Assembly: GCF_004522235.1 (NCBI RefSeq)
Contig: NZ_SDLT01000015.1
Location: 127,569 to 191,568, forward strand
Source of the DNA: Amycolatopsis nivea
GTDB taxonomy: Bacteria; Actinomycetota; Actinomycetes; Mycobacteriales; Pseudonocardiaceae
Direction: 5' to 3'
Length of the DNA: 64,000 nt
Shown here in pieces: positions 57,763 through 64,000 of the stretch; positions within the stretch are counted from its first letter, which is position 1, and every line of letters begins with the position of its first letter. Position numbers and translations under genes: made by a program. The notes beneath the pieces were generated by a model. The model was given only the letters and a program-made list of their open reading frames with translations, did not search any database and was not told the origin of the DNA.

Positions 57763-58224
57763 ATGACGAGGTTGGCGGACAAGCTGAGCATCGGCCAGGT
57801 CGCGGAACGCAGCGGGGTCCCGCACACGGCACTGCGGTTCTACGAGGAGCGCGGCCTGATCACGTCCGAACGCTCGGCGGGCAACCAGCGCCGCTACGCG
57901 CGTTCGGTGCTGCGGCGGATCGCGTTCATCCGCGCCGCGCAACGGGTCGGGTTGTCGCTGGAAGACATCAGCGCGGCGTTGGAGACGCTCCCCGCCGACC
58001 ACGCGCCGACGAAGGCGGACTGGGCCCGGCTGTCGCGCGAATGGCAGACCGAACTCGACGCCCGGATCGACGCGTTGCAGCGGCTGCGCGACCGGCTGAC
58101 CGGATGCGTCGGCTGCGGATGCCTGTCGCTGCGCAGCTGCGGCCTGTACAACGCGGACGACGAGCTCTCCCGGTTCGGGCCCGGGGCCAGCAAGCTCCGC
58201 CCGGTGCTGGAGGGCGGCATCTGA
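57763..58224 (+). CDS. soxR: Redox-sensitive transcriptional activator SoxR
   Basis: The 153-residue MerR-family protein has the HTH LSIGQVAERSGVPHTALRFYEERGLI, a dimerisation helix (about 85-112) and the [2Fe-2S] motif CVGCGCLSLRSC. Its Cys115, 118, 120 and 126 form the exact CX2CXCX5C pattern of SoxR. It is oxidised by redox-cycling compounds and then activates promoters with 19-20-base spacers. It is divergent from the transketolase operon, with a SoxR box in the 54 bases between the start codons. No other typical actinobacterial SoxR target (exporter, monooxygenase) lies adjacent. Confidence 0.95.
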   Translation: MTRLADKLSIGQVAERSGVPHTALRFYEERGLITSERSAGNQRRYARSVLRRIAFIRAAQRVGLSLEDISAALETLPADHAPTKADWARLSREWQTELDARIDALQRLRDRLTGCVGCGCLSLRSCGLYNADDELSRFGPGASKLRPVLEGGI

Positions 58225-58270
58225 ATTCCGTTGCGCGCCAGTGCTTCGGTGTGGGTTACTACGGGCAGAG

Positions 58271-58819
58271 ATGAACGAGAAAAATCGAACCCGGGTGTCC
58301 AAACGGCTGTCCCGGCACCTGCGCCACGACCCCGGCGGACTCGGCCTCACCCTCTCCCCTGGCGGCTGGGTTCCGGTCGACGAGCTCCTCGCGGCACTGG
58401 CCCGAAATCGGTTCCCGGTGAGCCGCGCGGAGCTGGACGAGGTCGTCGCGAACTGCGCCAAACAGCGGTTCGCCTTCGACGAGACGGGCACGTTGATCCG
58501 CGCCAGCCAGGGACACAGCGTCCGGGTGGATCTGGAACTGGCGGACGCGCCGCCGCCGGAAATCCTCTTCCACGGCACGGCGACGCGGTTCCTGCCCTCG
58601 ATCCAGGCGGAGGGATTGCGCCCGATGACGCGGCACGCGGTGCATTTGTCGGCGACCCGCGAGACGGCGCGGAAGGTCGGATCGCGGCACGGGAAACCGG
58701 TCGTGCTCACGGTGGCGGCCGGGGAAATGGCCGCGCGCGGGCACGTGTTTCAGGTGAGCGACAACGGGGTGTGGCTGACTTCGGCGGTTCCGGCGGAGTT
58801 TCTGACGGCGCCCGAGTAG
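58271..58819 (+). CDS. kptA: RNA 2'-phosphotransferase (Tpt1/KptA)
   Basis: The 182-residue product matches the KptA fold. The N-terminal winged domain begins RVSKRLSRHLRHDPGGLGLTLSPGGWVPVDELL, with the conserved Arg-His-x-Pro pattern. The NAD+-binding part has ILFHGTATRFLPSIQAEGLRPMTRHAVHLS and VVLTVAAGEMAARGHVFQVSDNGVWLT. It would remove an internal RNA 2'-phosphate using NAD+, forming ADP-ribose 1'',2''-cyclic phosphate. Bacteria generally lack the tRNA splicing that makes this enzyme necessary in yeast, so its bacterial substrate is unclear. No RNA ligase is nearby. Confidence 0.92.
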   Translation: MNEKNRTRVSKRLSRHLRHDPGGLGLTLSPGGWVPVDELLAALARNRFPVSRAELDEVVANCAKQRFAFDETGTLIRASQGHSVRVDLELADAPPPEILFHGTATRFLPSIQAEGLRPMTRHAVHLSATRETARKVGSRHGKPVVLTVAAGEMAARGHVFQVSDNGVWLTSAVPAEFLTAPE

Positions 58820-58854
58820 CGCATACTGAACGGGTCGCGCCCGAGGAGGTGGCC

Positions 58855-59073
58855 ATGCCGGACTACACGATCGTCCAGTGCAGCGAAGGCCATTATTTCT
58901 CCACGATCTGGCTGCCCTTGGTGTCGTTCAAGGCGATCCGGCTCGGCGACCGTCGGCTGCAGCGATGCCCGGTGTGCCGCCGTTTCCGCTCTGTCGTCCG
59001 GGTTCCCGCGGATCAGTTGACGGCCGAGGAACTGCGCGCGGCTGAAGCGCTGAAGGACTCCCGGCTGCCGTAA
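58855..59073 (+). CDS. Small hypothetical protein with possible zinc-binding Cys residues
   Basis: The 72-residue protein begins PDYTIVQCSEGHYFSTIWLPLVSFKAIRLGDRRLQRCPVCRRFRSVVRV. One Cys plus His (C-S-E-G-H) and a later CPVC pair suggest a small zinc ribbon or treble clef. The helical tail is TAEELRAAEALKDS. GAGGAGGT precedes ATG 58855. It lies 35 bases after kptA. Function unknown; nucleic-acid or protein binding would be plausible. Confidence 0.65.
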   Translation: MPDYTIVQCSEGHYFSTIWLPLVSFKAIRLGDRRLQRCPVCRRFRSVVRVPADQLTAEELRAAEALKDSRLP

Positions 59074-59135
59074 CCGACCGCCTCGGCGAGTTTCCGGGTG
59101 CGGACGGTGCGGAGGTACGTGGGCGCTTCCGCGGT

Positions 59136-59951
59136 TCAGCCAGCTTCGCCGACCCGGCACAGGATTTCCCCGTGCGGGATCGAGAACCACCCGTCCGGAT
59201 CGGCCGCCCACGCACGCCACGCGGCAGAGATCTCGCGGAGGTCTTCCGCGGACGCGTGTCCGCCCGCCACGGCCTGTTCGGCAATCTTGGAATCCAGGAT
59301 CCGTTCCGCCCACATGCCGCCCCACCACGCGCGTTCCTCGGGCGTGGAATGACACCAGATCGAGGCGCTCGGCTTGACGTCGCGAGCGCCCGCGGCGTGC
59401 GCCCAGGCCAGCAATCGCCGTCCCGCGTCCGGCTCGGCGCCGTTGCTGTGCGCGACCGCGCGGTACACCTCGAGCCAGCGGTCCAGCCGCGAATCCGCCG
59501 GCCACCAGAACGCTGCGGCGTAGTCGGTGTCGCGCGCGGCGACCACACCGCCGGGTTTCGCCAGCGCCAGCATGTGCCGCAGCGCTTCCACCGGTTCGGT
59601 CAGGTGCAGCAGCACCTGGTGCGCGTGCACGACGTCGAACCGGCCGATCGCCGGGCCCGCGGTGATGTCGGCGCGCTCGAACCGGACGTTGGACACGCCT
59701 TCGCTCCGCGCGTGCGCCCGCGCCTGCTCCAGAACGGCTTCCGACACGTCGATGCCGACGACCTCGCCCGGAGCCACCCGGCGGGCGAGATCCACCGTGA
59801 TCGTCCCGGGTCCGCAGCCGACGTCCAGCACGCTGCGCCCGGGAAGCAGCTCCGGTGCGAGGTAGGCGGCCGAATTGTCTACGGTTCGCCAAACTTGCGA
59901 CCGTACAACGCTTTCCGCGTGCCCCTGCCCGTAAGCGCTATCCGAAGACAT
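59136..59951 (-). CDS. Class I SAM-dependent methyltransferase
   Basis: The 271-residue protein has motif I SVLDVGCGPGTITVDLA, the acidic end of strand 2 (VVGIDVSEAVLEQA), RFERADITAG and DVVHAHQVLLHL (motif II region). The C-terminal part (RRLLAWAHAAGARDVKPSASIWCHSTPEERAWW) resembles UbiE/BioC-like small-molecule methyltransferases. Substrate not predictable. ATG 59951 has TAACCT 6 bases upstream (leaderless). A TetR regulator lies upstream on the same strand with a palindrome between, so it may be co-regulated. Confidence 0.88.
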   Translation of the reverse strand: MSSDSAYGQGHAESVVRSQVWRTVDNSAAYLAPELLPGRSVLDVGCGPGTITVDLARRVAPGEVVGIDVSEAVLEQARAHARSEGVSNVRFERADITAGPAIGRFDVVHAHQVLLHLTEPVEALRHMLALAKPGGVVAARDTDYAAAFWWPADSRLDRWLEVYRAVAHSNGAEPDAGRRLLAWAHAAGARDVKPSASIWCHSTPEERAWWGGMWAERILDSKIAEQAVAGGHASAEDLREISAAWRAWAADPDGWFSIPHGEILCRVGEAG

Positions 59952-59957
59952 GCTCCG

Positions 59958-59963
59958 AGGTTA
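59958..59963 (-). promoter_or_regulatory. Candidate -10 box for leaderless methyltransferase gene
   Basis: TAACCT on the minus strand, 6 bases before ATG 59951. Confidence 0.45.
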
Positions 59964-59991
59964 GGAGCCTCGTCCCAGATACTGCAACAGT

Positions 59992-60010
59992 CTTCTCAAC
60001 AGTTGAGAAG
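59992..60010. promoter_or_regulatory. Perfect 9-bp palindrome upstream of the methyltransferase
   Basis: CTTCTCAAC-A-GTTGAGAAG (59992-60010) is a perfect dyad with a one-base centre, 41-59 bases before the methyltransferase start, at about the position of a -35. A second CTCAACAG copy follows at 60015. It could be an operator or the end hairpin of the TetR gene. Confidence 0.5.
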
Positions 60011-60015
60011 CTGGC

Positions 60016-60594
60016 TCAACAGACTCGGCGGCGCGGCCTGCCCAGCAGCCGCCGCCCCACTCCGACCAGCTCCTGGCGGAGCGTTTCGTCGTCCACCTCG
60101 GCCAGATCGGGAGCGCCGCCCGCCATCGCGATGCCGGTGAACGCCACGATCGCCGTCACGCGAGCGGTCACGTCCGGCTCCGGCTCCCCGGCCACGATCG
60201 AGATCAGCGCCTGTTTGAACCCTTCGACGCCGTGCCGCGATTTCGCGAGCGCCGCGTCGATGCCCGGGTCGCTGGAGAACAGCGCGACCAGCACCCGGTG
60301 CCGCACGACAAGATCGACGAAACCGTCCAGCAGATGGTCCACGCGCGCGCCGTGGCGGCGGTGCTTCGCCGCCTCGACGACCAGTTCGTCCAGTTCCCGG
60401 ATGCCCGGTTCCGCGACCGCCTCGGTGATTTCCGACTTCGTCTTGAAGTGGTAGTACACCGCGGCCTTGGTGACGCCCAGCTCGTCGGCGATCATCTGCA
60501 GCGACGTGCCCTCCACGCCGTGCTCCGAGAACAGCCGCAGCGCAGTGGCGAGCAGCCTGGTCCGGGTGTCCGCGACCGGTTCGACGGTCGTCAT
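60016..60594 (-). CDS. TetR family regulator of the MMPL transporter
   Basis: The 192-residue product has an HTH (TRTRLLATALRLFSEHGVEGTSLQMIADELGVTKAAVYYHFKTKSEI) very close to the TetR consensus. The C-terminal ligand domain is DHLLDGFVDLVVRHRVLVALFSSDPGIDAALA. It is divergent from a large MMPL transporter. Four tandem operator-like repeats lie between the genes, so it very probably represses that exporter and possibly itself. The C-terminus is Arg-rich (GRPRRRVC). Confidence 0.92.
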   Translation of the reverse strand: MTTVEPVADTRTRLLATALRLFSEHGVEGTSLQMIADELGVTKAAVYYHFKTKSEITEAVAEPGIRELDELVVEAAKHRRHGARVDHLLDGFVDLVVRHRVLVALFSSDPGIDAALAKSRHGVEGFKQALISIVAGEPEPDVTARVTAIVAFTGIAMAGGAPDLAEVDDETLRQELVGVGRRLLGRPRRRVC

Positions 60595-60644
60595 CGCGCC
60601 CTCCTCGTCAAGCGGAGTGCGCTGCTCCGCAGCACATCATCGTA

Positions 60645-60730
60645 CTTGCCGGGCGACTAGTCCGAAACTTGTCGTGCGGCTAGTCACATCCTAGCCGATC
60701 GGCTTGGCAGCCCCTTGCCGAACGGCTAGC
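60645..60730. promoter_or_regulatory. Four operator-like repeats with exact 23-bp period
   Basis: Copies start at 60645, 60668, 60691 and 60714. The consensus is close to CTTGCCGNNCGGCTAGTC, itself an imperfect palindrome (CTAGCCG-NN-CGGCTAG). The third copy contains the perfect 12-bp palindrome AGCCGATCGGCT. The array covers most of the TetR-MMPL divergent region and is the likely TetR binding platform. Confidence 0.75.
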
Positions 60731-60789
60731 TTCGAAAGGGCGATTCCCAGTGCGGAGAGCCCGCTTCGGGCGCGAAACGGAGACGACTC

Positions 60790-62973
60790 GTGGCACCCTT
60801 CCTGTACCGGCTCGGCAGGCTGTCGTTCCGCCGCCGGGTCCTCGTGGCGGCGGTCTGGGCGCTTGTCCTCGCGGCGGTGGGCGCGGGCGCGCTCACGCTG
60901 TCGGGCAAGCTGTCCGATTCGGTGACCATCCCCGGCACCGAATCCCAGCAGGCGATCGACCGGCTGGCCGAGCACTTCCCGCAGGCCGCGGCGGGCGGCG
61001 GCACCGCGCGCGTGGCGATCGCCGCGCCGGAGGGGCACAAGGTCACCGACCCGGCGGGGCAGGCGGCCGTCGAGTCGGTGGTGGGCAAGCTGAAGTCCGC
61101 GCCGAAGGTGGCCGCGGTGGTCGACCCGTTCCAGGCGAAGTCGGTGTCCCCCGACGGCCGGGTCGCGCTCGCGCAGGTGAGCTACCAGGTCAAGGGTTTC
61201 GAGCTCAGCGATTCCGACCGGTCCGCGCTGCTGGCCACTGGTGATCACGCGAAGCAGCAGGGATATCAGGTCGAGTACGGCGGCGACGCGGTGCAGGGCA
61301 TCCCGGCGACCGGGGCCACCGAAGGGCTCGGCGTCGCGGTCGCGGCGGTCGTCCTGATCATCACCTTCGGTTCGCTGCTCGCCGCCGGGATTCCGTTGCT
61401 GACCGCGCTGATCGGGGTCGGCGTCGGGATGGCGGGCATCATGCTGGCGTCCGGTTCGCTGGAGCTGAACTCCAACACTCCGGTGCTGGCGTTGATGATC
61501 GGGCTCGCGGTGGGCATCGACTACGCGCTGTTCATCGTCTCCCGTTACCGGCACGAACTGGCCGAGGGCCGCGAACCCGAGGAAGCCGCCGGCCGAGCCG
61601 TTGGCACCGCTGGTTCCGCGGTGGTGTTCGCCGGGCTGACGGTGATCATCGCGCTCGCCGGGCTGACCGTCGTCGGTATTCCGTTCCTCGGCCAGATGGG
61701 CGTCGCCGCCGCGGCGACCGTCGTGATCGCCGTGCTGATCGCGTTGACGCTGCTGCCCGCCGTGCTCGGCTTCGCCGGTGCCCGGGTCGCCAGCAGCAAG
61801 ATCCGCGTGCGCCGCCGCACCGAAGGCCCGACACATGGTGAACGCTGGGCGCGTTTCGTTGCGCGGCACCGGGTTCCGGTCCTGCTGACCGCGCTGGTCG
61901 GGCTGGCCGTGGTCGCGATTCCCGCGCTGAGCATGCAGCTCGGCCTGCCCAACGACTCCACCGCCGCGCCGGACACCACCCAGCGCAAGGCCTACGACCT
62001 GGTCAGCAAGGGCTTCGGCGAGGGCGCGAACGGACCGCTGCTGGTCGTCGTCGACACCGGCCCGAACCACAATCCGGCCGCGTTGAAGCAGGCCGCGGCG
62101 GACATCGGCAAGCTGCCGGACGTCGCCGCGGTGACGCCGCCCCGGGTCAACCCGGCCGGGGACACCGCGGTGCTCACGGTGATCCCGAAGAGCGGCCCGA
62201 GCAGCACGCAGACCGAGGACCTCGTGTCCGCGATCCGCGCGCAATCCGCGCCGTTGCAGGAAAACACCGGCGGCAGCCTCGCGGTGACCGGCCAGACCGC
62301 AGCCAACATCGACGTGTCGCAGAAGCTGTCGGACGCGATGCTGCCCTATCTCGCGCTGATCGTCGGGCTGGCATTCCTGTTGCTGATGCTGGTGTTCCGG
62401 TCGGTCGTGGTGCCGTTGAAGGCGACGCTCGGGTTCCTGGGCTCGGTGGTCGCGACGTTCGGCGCGGTGGTCGCAGTGTTCCAGTGGGGCTGGCTGACCG
62501 ACCTGCTCGGCGTCGCCTCGACCGGCCCGATCATGAGCATGCTGCCGATCCTGCTGATCGGCGTCCTGTTCGGGCTCGCGATGGACTACCAGGTGTTCCT
62601 GGTGACCCGGATGCGCGAGGAACACGTGCACGGGGCCGAGCCGCAGGAAGCGATGGTGACCGGATTCCGGCACGGCGCACGGGTTGTCGTGGCGGCCGCG
62701 CTGATCATGATCTCGGTGTTCGCCGGGTTCGTCCTGGCCGAGTCGACGCTGATCCAATCGATCGGGTTCGCGCTGGCCTTCGGCGTGCTGGTGGACGCGT
62801 TCGTGATCCGGATGACCATCGTGCCCGCGGTGATGTCCCTGCTCGGCCGCGGCGCGTGGTGGCTGCCCAAGTGGCTCGACCGGATCCTGCCGAACGTCGA
62901 CGTCGAAGGCGAGGGCCTCGTCCGCGAACTCGGCGCCCGCGGCGACGACGAACGCGAACTGACTCGAGTCTGA
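60790..62973 (+). CDS. MMPL family RND-type transporter
   Basis: The 727-residue protein has the two-fold MMPL architecture. One N-terminal helix (VLVAAVWALVLAAVGAGALTL) and a periplasmic loop of about 130 residues precede five helices, with LMIGLAVGIDYALFIVSRYRHEL as the conserved GxxxDYxxF motif. A second periplasmic loop (about 395-510) and five more helices follow, with FGLAMDYQVFLVTRMREE as the second motif. Proton-driven export of lipids or drugs is usual. GTG 60790 is the start. The divergent TetR and operator array indicate inducible expression. Confidence 0.93.
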   Translation: MAPFLYRLGRLSFRRRVLVAAVWALVLAAVGAGALTLSGKLSDSVTIPGTESQQAIDRLAEHFPQAAAGGGTARVAIAAPEGHKVTDPAGQAAVESVVGKLKSAPKVAAVVDPFQAKSVSPDGRVALAQVSYQVKGFELSDSDRSALLATGDHAKQQGYQVEYGGDAVQGIPATGATEGLGVAVAAVVLIITFGSLLAAGIPLLTALIGVGVGMAGIMLASGSLELNSNTPVLALMIGLAVGIDYALFIVSRYRHELAEGREPEEAAGRAVGTAGSAVVFAGLTVIIALAGLTVVGIPFLGQMGVAAAATVVIAVLIALTLLPAVLGFAGARVASSKIRVRRRTEGPTHGERWARFVARHRVPVLLTALVGLAVVAIPALSMQLGLPNDSTAAPDTTQRKAYDLVSKGFGEGANGPLLVVVDTGPNHNPAALKQAAADIGKLPDVAAVTPPRVNPAGDTAVLTVIPKSGPSSTQTEDLVSAIRAQSAPLQENTGGSLAVTGQTAANIDVSQKLSDAMLPYLALIVGLAFLLLMLVFRSVVVPLKATLGFLGSVVATFGAVVAVFQWGWLTDLLGVASTGPIMSMLPILLIGVLFGLAMDYQVFLVTRMREEHVHGAEPQEAMVTGFRHGARVVVAAALIMISVFAGFVLAESTLIQSIGFALAFGVLVDAFVIRMTIVPAVMSLLGRGAWWLPKWLDRILPNVDVEGEGLVRELGARGDDERELTRV

Positions 62974-62989
62974 GTTTTTGTCGGTGGTG

Positions 62990-63029
62990 GTTCGTACCCT
63001 GGTTTCATGATCGAGGACACAGTACGAAC
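62990..63029 (+). promoter_or_regulatory. Leaderless -10 and inverted repeat around the GNAT start codon
   Basis: TACCCT (62995-63000) lies 6 bases before ATG 63007. GTTCGTAC (62990-62997) and GTACGAAC (63022-63029) are perfect 8-bp inverted repeats with centres 32 bases apart, flanking the start. A binding protein here could block both promoter and start. Confidence 0.4.
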
Positions 63030-63651
63030 TTGGGTCGCGGGATGGGCGTTGTCACGGCAGACGCCGGCGCCGGTCGAGAAGCCATGGGGGCTTTTCGTCG
63101 AGGTGCCGGACAATCCCGCGGAAGTGGGCAGGCACGTCCTGCCCGAGGCTGAGGAGTCGCTGGTCCGCGCTGCTGCGGGCGCGGTCAGCGAACCTCGGAC
63201 GTGGCTGAAAACGCCTGCCGAGCCGGAAACGATCGAACCGTGGATGCCGGACGGCTGGATAGTCGCGTGGGAAGAAACCGGACACCTGATGGCGACGGAT
63301 CTGCTGGCGACGAACCCGGTCGCGCCGGACGGCTACACGGTGACGGTGGAGGTCAGCGGCGCCGTCACGTTCCTCCGCGTGCTGGACGCGACGGGCGAGC
63401 AGGCAGCGAAGGGCCAGATGGCGACTGTCGGCGACGCGGTTGTTGTGGACCGAGTGGTGACTGAGGAAGCCCACCGGCGCCGCGGACTGGGCGGGTTCGT
63501 GATGCGCTCGCTCGCCGACCGCGCGGTCTCGGACGGAGCCGTGCTGGGCGTGCTCGGGGCGACGGATGCGGGGCGGGCGCTGTACGAGACGTTGGGGTGG
63601 AAGAAGCACGCGACGCTGGCTGAGTGCATTTATCAGCCGTTGGCGGCTTAG
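63007..63651 (+). CDS. GNAT family N-acetyltransferase
   Basis: The 214-residue protein has its GNAT core in the C-terminal third: VVVDRVVTEEAHRRRGLGGFVMRSLADRA, where R-R-x-G-x-G is the acetyl-CoA pyrophosphate loop, and DAGRALYETLGWKKHATL is the typical final strand-helix. The N-terminal about 120 residues form a different, poorly conserved domain (SRQTPAPVEKPWGLFVEVPDNPAEVGRHVLPEAEE). Substrate unknown. It lies 33 bases after the MMPL gene but has its own -10. Confidence 0.83.
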   Translation: MIEDTVRTWVAGWALSRQTPAPVEKPWGLFVEVPDNPAEVGRHVLPEAEESLVRAAAGAVSEPRTWLKTPAEPETIEPWMPDGWIVAWEETGHLMATDLLATNPVAPDGYTVTVEVSGAVTFLRVLDATGEQAAKGQMATVGDAVVVDRVVTEEAHRRRGLGGFVMRSLADRAVSDGAVLGVLGATDAGRALYETLGWKKHATLAECIYQPLAA

Positions 63652-64000
63652 TCTCGGGGTGCGCTTGGGGAGGTGTTTTATTGACAGGAGTCACGGGCTA
63701 GGCGTGGGGAGATTCGCGTTCGTTGCCGGGAAGGCGTGCGTCGAAGGCGGCTAGGACCTCGCACGTCGCCGCGAGTTACGCGCTTGCCGTGAGGGGCGTG
63801 CGCTAGCTGTGGGGAGGCACGCTGTGGGCGGGGAAGTCCGTGTTTCGTTGCTGGGAGGGCGCCACGAGCGACAAGGGCCGCGTTAGCCGTCGCGAACCAC
63901 GGGCTGCTGTGGAAGGGCTCGCGTTAGCTGCCTGCGCAGGCGTCGGGCGGCGCGAAGGTCTGAGGTTCACCCCGAACGGTGGACAGGGGCTTACGAGGGT
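63652..64000. other. Stretch without a recognised gene at the right edge
   Basis: About 350 bases with no convincing open frame or third-position GC bias. It contains loosely repeated G-rich words such as gcgctagctgtggggag, gggctaggcgtggggag and gttagc variants roughly every 60-80 bases. They look like degenerate copies of one unit or eroded coding sequence. No tRNA-like cloverleaf or strong terminator was seen. Confidence 0.4.

Noticed and set aside
60691..62757. A 688-codon minus-strand open frame opposite the MMPL gene
   Set aside because: Its His/Asp/Arg/Gln-rich composition mirrors a membrane protein gene, and the plus strand carries both MMPL GxxxDY motifs.
1..64000. tRNA, rRNA, insertion sequences, integrases or attachment sites
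   Set aside because: No cloverleaf-like sequence, transposase, integrase or flanking direct repeats were recognised anywhere in the window.

Overview
The window is a GC-rich, gene-dense actinobacterial chromosome segment. It has GTG starts, many 4-base ATGA/GTGA gene overlaps and many leaderless promoters. Gene content and order point to the Pseudonocardiales, most plausibly Amycolatopsis or a close relative: Mycobacterium-like blocks (metF/idsA2/Rv2175c/pknL/aroG and hisH-hisA-hisF-hisI-trpE-C-B-A-lgt), an EspC/WXG100-type secretion locus and carotenoid genes. The genus is inferred. No rRNA, tRNA, CRISPR array, insertion sequence or prophage was seen.

Left part (1-20.5 kb): a truncated GNAT gene, a DUF885 hydrolase and metF; a MerB-like gene; a translationally coupled carotenoid operon (GGPP synthase, phytoene desaturase, phytoene synthase); PPOX, CGNR and MFS genes; a secreted sedolisin paired with a large secreted protein; an Rv2175c-type DNA-binding protein divergent from a PASTA-bearing PknL kinase. 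The kinase gene is coupled to a small NfeD/OB-like protein, with an SPFH protein and an unknown protein after it. A WS/DGAT acyltransferase and class II DAHP synthase (aroG) follow.

Middle part (20.5-42.2 kb): a large STAND NTPase with a short RHIM-like N-terminal motif; an MDR oxidoreductase and a MerR regulator; gltB-gltD; a three-gene type VII secretion substrate-like locus with low-complexity repeats; lgt; a nitrogen-catabolism group (M20 amidohydrolase, FluG-like amidohydrolase, APC permease, divergent glutamine-synthetase-like enzyme); a Tat-exported amidase and a Uma2 nuclease-like protein.

Right part (42.3-64 kb): a trp/his supercluster (trpE, TIGR02234 membrane protein, trpC, trpB, trpA; hisH, hisA/priA, hisF, hisI). 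It is interrupted by accessory genes: a TetR regulator, a SigE-like sigma factor with a membrane-anchored partner, PPOX, DUF1330, WYL, VOC and YdeI-like genes. Beyond it lie a two-subunit transketolase divergent from soxR with a recognisable SoxR box, an RNA 2'-phosphotransferase, a methyltransferase, a TetR/MMPL efflux pair with four phased operator copies, a GNAT gene and a 349-base stretch without a recognised gene.

Themes: (i) about fifteen genes show a TANNNT hexamer 6-8 bases before the start codon, the signature of leaderless transcription; (ii) perfect or near-perfect inverted repeats sit in front of many regulator genes and their neighbours; (iii) primary-metabolism blocks conserved with Mycobacterium are split by accessory inserts. 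The least explained pieces are the STAND NTPase, the repeat-rich secretion locus and the SoxR-linked split transketolase.
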